Positions 57,545 through 64,000 of a DNA stretch of 64,000 bases are shown here, piece by piece. The notes beneath the pieces are model-generated. The model saw nothing but the letters and a program-made list of their open reading frames with translations. It was not told where the DNA came from and ran no database searches. Numbering within the stretch: position 1 is the stretch's first letter; each line of letters opens with the position of its first letter. The stretch comes from Prosopocoilus inquinatus. Its lineage: Eukaryota; Arthropoda; Insecta; Coleoptera; Lucanidae. Position numbers and translations under genes: made by a program. The stretch covers positions 868,001 through 932,000 of the forward strand of contig CM069876.1 of assembly GCA_036172665.1 (NCBI GenBank), written 5' to 3'.

Positions 57545-58788
57545 CACCCTATTTCAAAATAAGTCGGCACCATTGGTTTCTTACTTTTTTATTTTAGAGC
57601 TACAGTGTCGTTGAAATCAGCAAATTTGTTTGATCTGTTCCGTTCATTACAAATATGAAACAGGAAAACAATTGAATGTAAAGTTTTCGAGATATCTTTT
57701 GTTTTGTTTTATTTTAATGGAACATCCTATATATCATCAACGTAAACGAAAGAATTGGATTCTAATAATAAGTTATGCAAGCCATATTTAAAAAATGTCG
57801 TATAACTGACACCTCTTTTACTTTAATAATAATTTTTAATTTAATTCATTGGCCAACTCTAGTGATATAAAATATGGTATTCTATATTATTTTGTACATT
57901 CCTACGTGTATTATATCGTGCTATATCATAACCTAACTTTATTTAGTCTATGGTACAGAATAACCTAATGCATCTAATCACGTAAGGTGGTATTATACGC
58001 ATTTTAACGTGCGTATAAAACGCAACTTTAATCTGCTTTATAAAATACGGTATTTCGAATGATTTTGTACGATTTTGTGTGTATTACATCGTATTTTATC
58101 CTAACCAAATTTTATTATAGTCAGAAATAGTAAACAACTTAGTGCAGCTAGCATAACATTGTATTATACTCGTTCTGCAATGGTAAAGTTGTATTATATC
58201 GTTTTAAAATGCGTACAAGACAACTTTATATCATTTTAACAAATTTGGAATGCATATGATAAAACTTTACACTGTTAGCTGTACTACGTTGTCTACTACG
58301 AGTACATTGCTACTACCTTTGTCTGATAAAGTTAGGTTGTGATAAAATGCAGTGCAATAGACGTGGAGGTGGCAAAATAAATTATTACAAGGTACTTTTA
58401 AATCATTCGAGGTGGCTAATGAATGATATCATTATTAACAAAAAGTAAAAGAGGAGATGCTCCTTGTTAATTTTAAGTTGACATATCTCAGTTATATGAT
58501 ATTTTTCAAATATAAGGCACGTAAAGACATATTACTAGAATTCAGATTATTAGACTTATTACTAGAATTCAATTCGAATTCTTTCGTTTACGATGATAAG
58601 ATATAGGATGTTCTATTAAAAGAAAACATGTAACAAAAGATATCTCGGAAACTTCACATTTAATTGTATTTCTGCTTTCATATTTGTAACGAGCGAAACA
58701 GGACAAACAAATTTGCTAATTTGAACGACTCTGTAGCTCTAAAAATAAGAAAGTTAGCAATGATGCCGACTTACTTTGAAACGGGGTG
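57545..58788. mobile_element. Long-TIR element with internal tandem repeats
   Basis: Left caccctatttcaaaataagt and the complement of the right end (caccccgtttcaaagtaagt) open TIRs of about 260 bp, which share agagctacag, caaatttg, tcatatttg, gaaac.ggaaaa and aacatcctatat. TA flanks both ends (57543-57544, 58789-58790). The interior (about 57868-58260) is two diverged ~180-bp units with tattatatcgt, cctaac and aatgcgta motifs. No transposase. Confidence 0.83.
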
Positions 58789-58790
58789 TA

Positions 58791-59706
58791 TACAAGATGT
58801 CCACCGAGTGCCGCGGTCTTCTCTACCGTCTAAAGTATAAAAGATAGAAAAGAAATTCAAACGGGCTGAGGTTTAACTCAGTTAGATCTGTTTTCTAACA
58901 ATTTTTTGGGCTATAGAGGATGTTCAGTAACTGAGAGCCATTCCAAAGTTATTTTTTTAAATGGAACACCCAGGATATTTTTACATATTTCGAAAGTACG
59001 CATAACGAGTAGCTAATAACAAAAAATTTCGGTAGTTCTATTTAAGAGTATGTAAGATATTAATGATTATGTATAAAAAATTGCTCTACATTGAACTCTT
59101 ATAGTTTGGTTATTTATTTACATTTCATCGCGAATTTTTGTAGATAGTCAATACAATATCCCATCTACAGAAATTTTGCAACAGATACAATCTATTAGTT
59201 ATTATACGTACAGGGTGTTGAGTTTTGAAGAAGCTAATTTTTCTCAAAATTTTCAAATGGAACACCCAGTATATCTAAACTCCAATGAAACATTGCCTTA
59301 ATGAGCTTTCATAAAACGCCAAATGTTTTTGTCTAAACTGAAGAAATAGCGAGACAGCAATGAAATATTTTTTTTTCTTTCAATATTACAAGAATATTTT
59401 TTGTGAGAAATAAAACGTTCATTATAAAAATAATAATATTATTTTCATACGCTAAAGCTGCTTTTTCTGCTTTGGAGATTTAAAGAATTGAGTATTTGGG
59501 GATTGTTATCATTGGTTTTCGTCGATCACGTGATAACTTCCCCTACTGGCGTGGCGGCATTAGCCCAATCTCCAAGAAGCATGTTCAAGTGCTTTCAACT
59601 TTTCTTGGGCAATTTTAAGAGGCGTGCGCGTTTCTCATTAGCCCAATCAGTTGTTTCTGTTAATTTGCCTTCACATTTCTTAATAAATTACGTTAAACAT
59701 GCATGA
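58791..59706. other. Non-coding stretch with mini-repeat modules
   Basis: aaatggaacacccaggatat at about 58960 and tacagggtgttgagttt at 59210 with aaatggaacacccagtatat at 59260 are short modules, probably small MITEs. A 72-residue frame at 59488-59706 is not recognisable. Confidence 0.45.
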
Positions 59707-61418
59707 GTGGAAATCATATAATTGTCTAGTTTGACAAAGAAAGTAATGATAAAAATTTTGAAAATTATTTCAAATTTTGTTTGTCAGTATTATAAAATTA
59801 GGATAAATAAGTTCATTTTCAGATCAGCAAAGATCATACATACTTACAATATAACTAAGGGAAACTCATTTGATTTTTGTCATTTCTGTAATTCACAATA
59901 GTCATTTCGGTTATTTATACAAATTTCAGTTTACCACTGGACGGGAAATAAACACACATTCAGAATAATAAAACTTTTATTATATTATCAAAAGATATAA
60001 CAAGTGATTCCCAAAAACTAATTTAACGTAATTTCTCATGGGAAAAATCAAACAAAAAATTGTGAAACACATTAGCTTATGGAACTGAGGGGGCGTCATG
60101 GCTAACTGATAAATATTTACCTAACAAGTAAGGTATCCTTTACATGTTTGGAATTGTGAAACACATTAGCTTATGGAACTGAGGGGGCGTCATGGCTAAC
60201 TGATAAATATTTACCTAACAAGTAAGGTATCCTTTACATGTTTGGTATTTTCAAACTCATTAATCTGTATGTATTAATATATCCTTCTTCAGTTAAGTTT
60301 TTTTTGTTATTAACTACTGAAAAATGATATCCTATTGGCTGGGATAAATTACAAAAATTAGTAGTTTTAATTGAACCCAACCTATTTATTATATTTTTCG
60401 TATTTTTGTTTTTTTTAGAATTTAAAAACTTTTCGCGAAAATTTGGTGAGATTTAATAAAAAATGAGCCTATGAAATGGAAAAAACGATTTTGTTGCTGG
60501 GTAAATAGCCATAATGCAAGTTTGTTACCGAAATGACATTTTCGGCAGATTAGACTCTTTTGTCTAAACACTTCATCGAACTTTTTAAGTTATATTCGTG
60601 TAACGTAATTGTTTGCGAATTCATGTAATCCGTACGGTCCACAGCCAACATATGATATTTTTATTCAATTATTTTTTCTATCGTTAAGGAGGTATGTTTG
60701 ACAATGAAAAAGTTTTATAATATTGCATGTCCCATTTTTCCAAATAAAAAATAGAACTGTGAGTTGTAGTGTCCACTAAAAGACTATATCGCCATTTAAT
60801 ATACAGTCCACTAAACCGTTCAAGAACAGTAAGATATCAGAGGGAAGGGTCTTTTCTTGTTTTATTTCTTTTACTCATTTTAATGCATTACCGAAATGAC
60901 GAGTTAAAGGTGTACGCATCTAATTATTGCTATTTATCCTGATGTTGTGTTACAACTAACAATAATAAGGATATTTTCTGGCATTTTAATGCAGCTGTAC
61001 TTTGCTTCACTAACACAAAAAGAGATTGCCGACGTGTTGGATAAACTAGGTAGGATGATTTAACTTTGACATTGCCGAAATAACAAATTTACAGAGGACA
61101 ATATTTAGGATTTTATTAAAGCAAAAAATACTGTAGCATGACGATTTTAGAGGTTTATACAATCTTAAACACATATTCTACCTGCAGTACTGATCAATAA
61201 AGAAAAGACAAATTGGACTAGCTAAAAAAAGAGGGCTACTTTCAGCGACTTTTATAAATTGGGACAATTACCGAAATTACATTTTTCCACACTAAAATCC
61301 TGAAAAAAAATGTACATTTGAGAATATGCGGTTATGTTATTACACTAAACAAAAATGAACTATTATTAACCTTTTAAATATTTTTGAGGCTTCCAAATCA
61401 TTAACATTCAACAAAACT
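59707..61418 (+). repeat. Unclassified long interspersed repeat, copy 2
   Basis: Same strand as copy 1 (9656-11184) and alike over its whole length. It differs by a 94-bp tandem duplication (units from 60060 and 60154, starting ttgtgaaacacattagct) and by about 200 extra bases at 60615-60825. It carries ttaccgaaatgac-type motifs at about 59878, 59901, 60525, 60889 and 61267. No protein domain seen. Confidence 0.85.
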
Positions 61419-62085
61419 GGCAGTGACAGGAAATTGGTCAATTATATGAAACAAAACACAAAATAGGTGAACCATTGGAAAATTTGGTAAATTTATAGTA
61501 TTAATAGAAAAGATTTTAGGAGATTTTTAAGTATGCGAGATTTTTTATCCATACTGTATAATGACAACAAACAGTTTATTAATAGCATTATTTGCAATAT
61601 GTGTTCTGTAGCAAAGTAAAAATATGTCTTTCACCGGAACAAATGCAAATACATGTGCTCTCCTGAAAGTCGAATCTAGACCTCCCTATTTTCATAGTTC
61701 CCCAATTATAGGTGTTTACCTTGCGGTGTGAAAATGCGAACTGTTACCGTAAAATAAACCAATATAATGGCAGAGGCGCGGCTCCGAGGGAAAGTTAATA
61801 CAAAACGCATATTTGCACAGCTCTTTCGTTAGGCCCAGTGTCAACACAATAAAATCCACCGACCACGCCCCCAGGCTCGGGACGACAGCGAAAAGCAATT
61901 TAATAATGCGGGGTAAATTTCACTTATCTGTTCACGGGGCGACACGCAAATAAATTAACATTAAAATGAACGGGCGGCGCGGTGCGGTGCGGAAAAGGCG
62001 AAGTCTCGTTTAGTTTTTAATGAAAATTGGTTTCAAAATAGAACGGCGCAAAAACTATGCATGTGGAAGACATGCTTTTTATGTA
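61419..62085. other. Non-coding stretch with a GC-rich candidate regulatory block
   Basis: About 61700-62070 is the most G+C-rich part of the window (gcggctccgagggaaag, accacgcccccaggctcggg, gggcggcgcggtgcggtgcg) without a convincing frame, TIR or second copy. It may be a CpG-rich promoter or a conserved enhancer. Confidence 0.35.
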
Positions 62086-62344
62086 TAGTCCGTTTTTTTT
62101 TTAAGAAAACAGTGTGGAGGAGATAGGACGTATTTTTCCTTCCTTATGATTGGTCAAAATTGCGACCAGATTTACACTAGAACAGGCGACCGCTTATGTA
62201 ACCGCTTAAACCTTAAACAGCTGATTGTCATAACCTATAAAAATATTTATCGTGTGTTTTGTTTACAAAAGTTCAGTCGTATTTCCGAATTACTTTGAAT
62301 TCTTTACAAACGTTCTTCTCAGGACGCTGCTTAATTCTGAAAGT

Positions 62345-64000
62345 TTATGGTAAGTTTTTCCTTTTATAATCAATATTAGTTGTAATACATTTATATTTTA
62401 TTTATCAGTTATGAACCTGTTAACTATGGCCGTTGAACAAAATGAAGATGCATTTATGCCTGTAAAAAATGCACAAGGAAAGCGTATTGGTAGTGAACAA
62501 CGGCATATGGCATTAAATATATATAACAAGCATTTGGTTACTGAAGGAATGTCGAAGTCTCAGGCCGTGGCATTGACTGCAAGAGACAGTGGTATTTCAA
62601 AAAGCACTGTATGGAAAATTGTTAGGGAAATAGAGAATGAGGGAACTATTTCATCACCACCCAAGAAAGGATCTCGTGCAATCTTGTTTACAAACTTAGA
62701 CGAAGATCAAAAAAAAAATCTATTCGTCGCACTGTGCACAACTTTTTTCAAAGAAATGAAATTCCTACGTTGGATAAAATTCTTCAGTTATTATTTTTCT
62801 TTTTACAGATATTGCTGTGATTTTGTTATTATTTATTAGTGGTTACTTATGAGAGTATGTTGTTTGCAGGCAATAACTGAAAACGAAACTATACCACCAA
62901 TGTCCAGGTCCACTGTATGGAAGATTTTAAAAGAGTCAGGATTTCGATTTGAGAAACGAGGTAGAAATCACATGCTTCTTGACAAACCAGAAATAGTTTT
63001 ATGTCGTCGTCGATATTTAAATAAAATTCCTGAATATCGGCAGGATGGTGGAAAAATTTATTATATGGGTTAACGCAGGACGTACCGTATCAAAAGTTTG
63101 GAAAGATAAGACTGTCACATCAGCAAGACAGGCATTCAATGAAGGTCTTTCTGTAGGACTTCGAGATCCCAGTGGAAAAGGCAAATGTCTTATTATAACA
63201 CATATTGGCAGTGACACAGGTTTTGTTGAAGGTGGCTTACTTATGTTCGAGTCAAAAAAAAACTAGTGACTACCATGAAGAGATGAATTCTACTGTATTT
63301 GAAACATGGATACAAGACGTACTTCCAAAATTAGAACCAGGAGCTGTCTTAGTAATGGATAATGCACCGTACCATCCTGTGAAAGCAGAACAGAGTCCAA
63401 ATTCAAGCTGGAATAAAGATGCATTCATTGAATGGCTTTTAAATAAAAATATAGTAGCAAACAAACAAATGCTGAAGGTTGAGCTTTTGGCTCTTGCTAA
63501 GGAGCACACAAGTCAAAATACAATACCATATCGAGTCGATGAAATTGTTAGAGCAACTGGCAGAATTGTTTTGAGACTTCCACCTTATCACTGCAAACTG
63601 AATCCTATTGAATTGGTTTGGGCTCAAGTTAAAGAATATGTGGCTGTTCATAATACAACATTTAAGTTATCCGATGTTAGACAATTATTCATGGATGCAT
63701 TAGCACAAGTAACTGCAGACAAATGGCTTGACTGCATTGATCATACTATCCATGAAGAGAATGACATGTTCAATTTAGATAACAATGTAGAGGCTTTGGT
63801 AGAAGGATTGGAAATTGTTGTAAACACAGGTTCCTCTTCAGAGGATGAACTATTATCAAGTGAAGAAGATATAGGTGCATAAACAAAGGCGTGCCATAGC
63901 TTAAGGTCCTCTGTCACTAAAGTGTCATTAGTTCTGTCAACTGTTGAGTATTTTCTGTTTATTGATAACAACATATTGATTTTTCTGTCGTAACGTGTCG
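62345..64000 (+). mobile_element. IS630/Tc1-related DNA transposon, right end outside window
   Basis: The transposase pseudogene and its 3' flank reach the window edge, so the right TIR is not visible. The left boundary is unknown and may be as far left as about 62090. A 5' leader intron (gtaagt at 62350, ttatcag at 62402-62408) lies before the coding start. Confidence 0.6.
62411..63882 (+). pseudogene. DDE transposase, IS630/Tc1-related with widened D-E spacing
   Basis: ATG 62411 opens an N-terminal helix-turn-helix region (SKSQAVALTARDSGISKSTV). Lesions follow: a slip in the A run at about 62708-62718; a roughly 100-bp intron-like insert at 62812-62870, whose right border is tttgcag but whose left border lacks gt; a deletion near 63063-63070 that removes the segment after KIYYM where the first catalytic D is expected and shifts the frame to WVNAGRT; and a slip in the A run at 63253-63262. 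The last frame, to the stop at 63882, is intact: VMDNAPYHPVK (second D), YHCKLNPIELVWAQVK (E) and an acidic Ser-rich tail. I count 83 residues between that D and E, far more than in Tc1. Confidence 0.8.

Noticed and set aside
57358..57573. Module A as a protein-coding exon
   Set aside because: Three copies translate similarly, but differences are spread over all codon positions and one copy has an indel, as for a neutral repeat.

Overview
This is an A+T-rich insect-type nuclear window in which I could not support one intact host protein-coding gene. Almost every recognisable feature is a transposable element or its remains. The mix (CR1-like LINE with an esterase-type ORF1, Gypsy pol, an insect-type Crypton tyrosine recombinase, many Tc1/mariner relatives, hAT, PIF/Harbinger-like and TTAA-flanked elements) fits an arthropod, and I infer a beetle or similar insect; no single sequence here proves the order. 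Element boundaries below were placed by reading terminal inverted repeats (TIRs) and target-site duplications (TSDs) by eye.

Layout. 1-2.2 kb: CTG-rich nested inverted repeats and a two-unit ~340-bp tandem repeat. 2.2-6.4 kb: a nearly full-length but frameshifted minus-strand CR1-like LINE. 8.1-9.4 kb: a hAT derivative with perfect 8-bp TSD, sitting inside an older inverted repeat. 9.7-11.2 kb: copy 1 of an unclassified long repeat whose second copy is at 59.7-61.4 kb. 12.0-13.9 kb: a mariner relative with ~330-bp TIRs and a transposase spoiled by one frameshift and one stop. 15.5-21.3 kb: a deleted mariner derivative, a tRNA-like SINE, small MITEs, two pieces of another repeat family, and a hAT derivative. 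22.6-23.1 kb: a degenerate tandem array.

25-34 kb is the most layered part: a second deleted mariner copy, a long-TIR element containing a nested hAT derivative with a transposase fragment on the minus strand, and a Gypsy pol fragment whose reverse transcriptase is split by a 1.55-kb Crypton insertion, itself next to a 1.57-kb mariner derivative with ~600-bp TIRs. 36.6-44.5 kb: a transposase N-terminus with a 103-bp internal duplication, several MITEs, a PIF/Harbinger-like element and an A+C-rich stretch. 45.7-46.8 kb: a near-complete palindrome flanked by TTAA, then a LINE reverse transcriptase relic. 49.1-50.6 kb: another hAT derivative. 54.0-55.4 kb: a Tc1 (DD34E) element. 57.5-58.8 kb: a long-TIR element. 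62-64 kb: an IS630/Tc1-related transposase pseudogene cut off by the window edge.

Several stretches of more balanced composition (about 7.07-7.48, 14.69-14.85, 21.74-22.06, 44.98-45.16, 48.13-48.33, 55.77-56.31 and 61.70-62.07 kb) carry no reading frame or repeat I recognise and could be conserved non-coding or regulatory DNA; this is inference from composition only. At 57.20-57.31 kb there is a heat-shock-element array followed by TATA and initiator motifs but no recognisable downstream gene. The genes do not form a pathway: the coding remains are independent mobile-element proteins, nearly all visibly dead.
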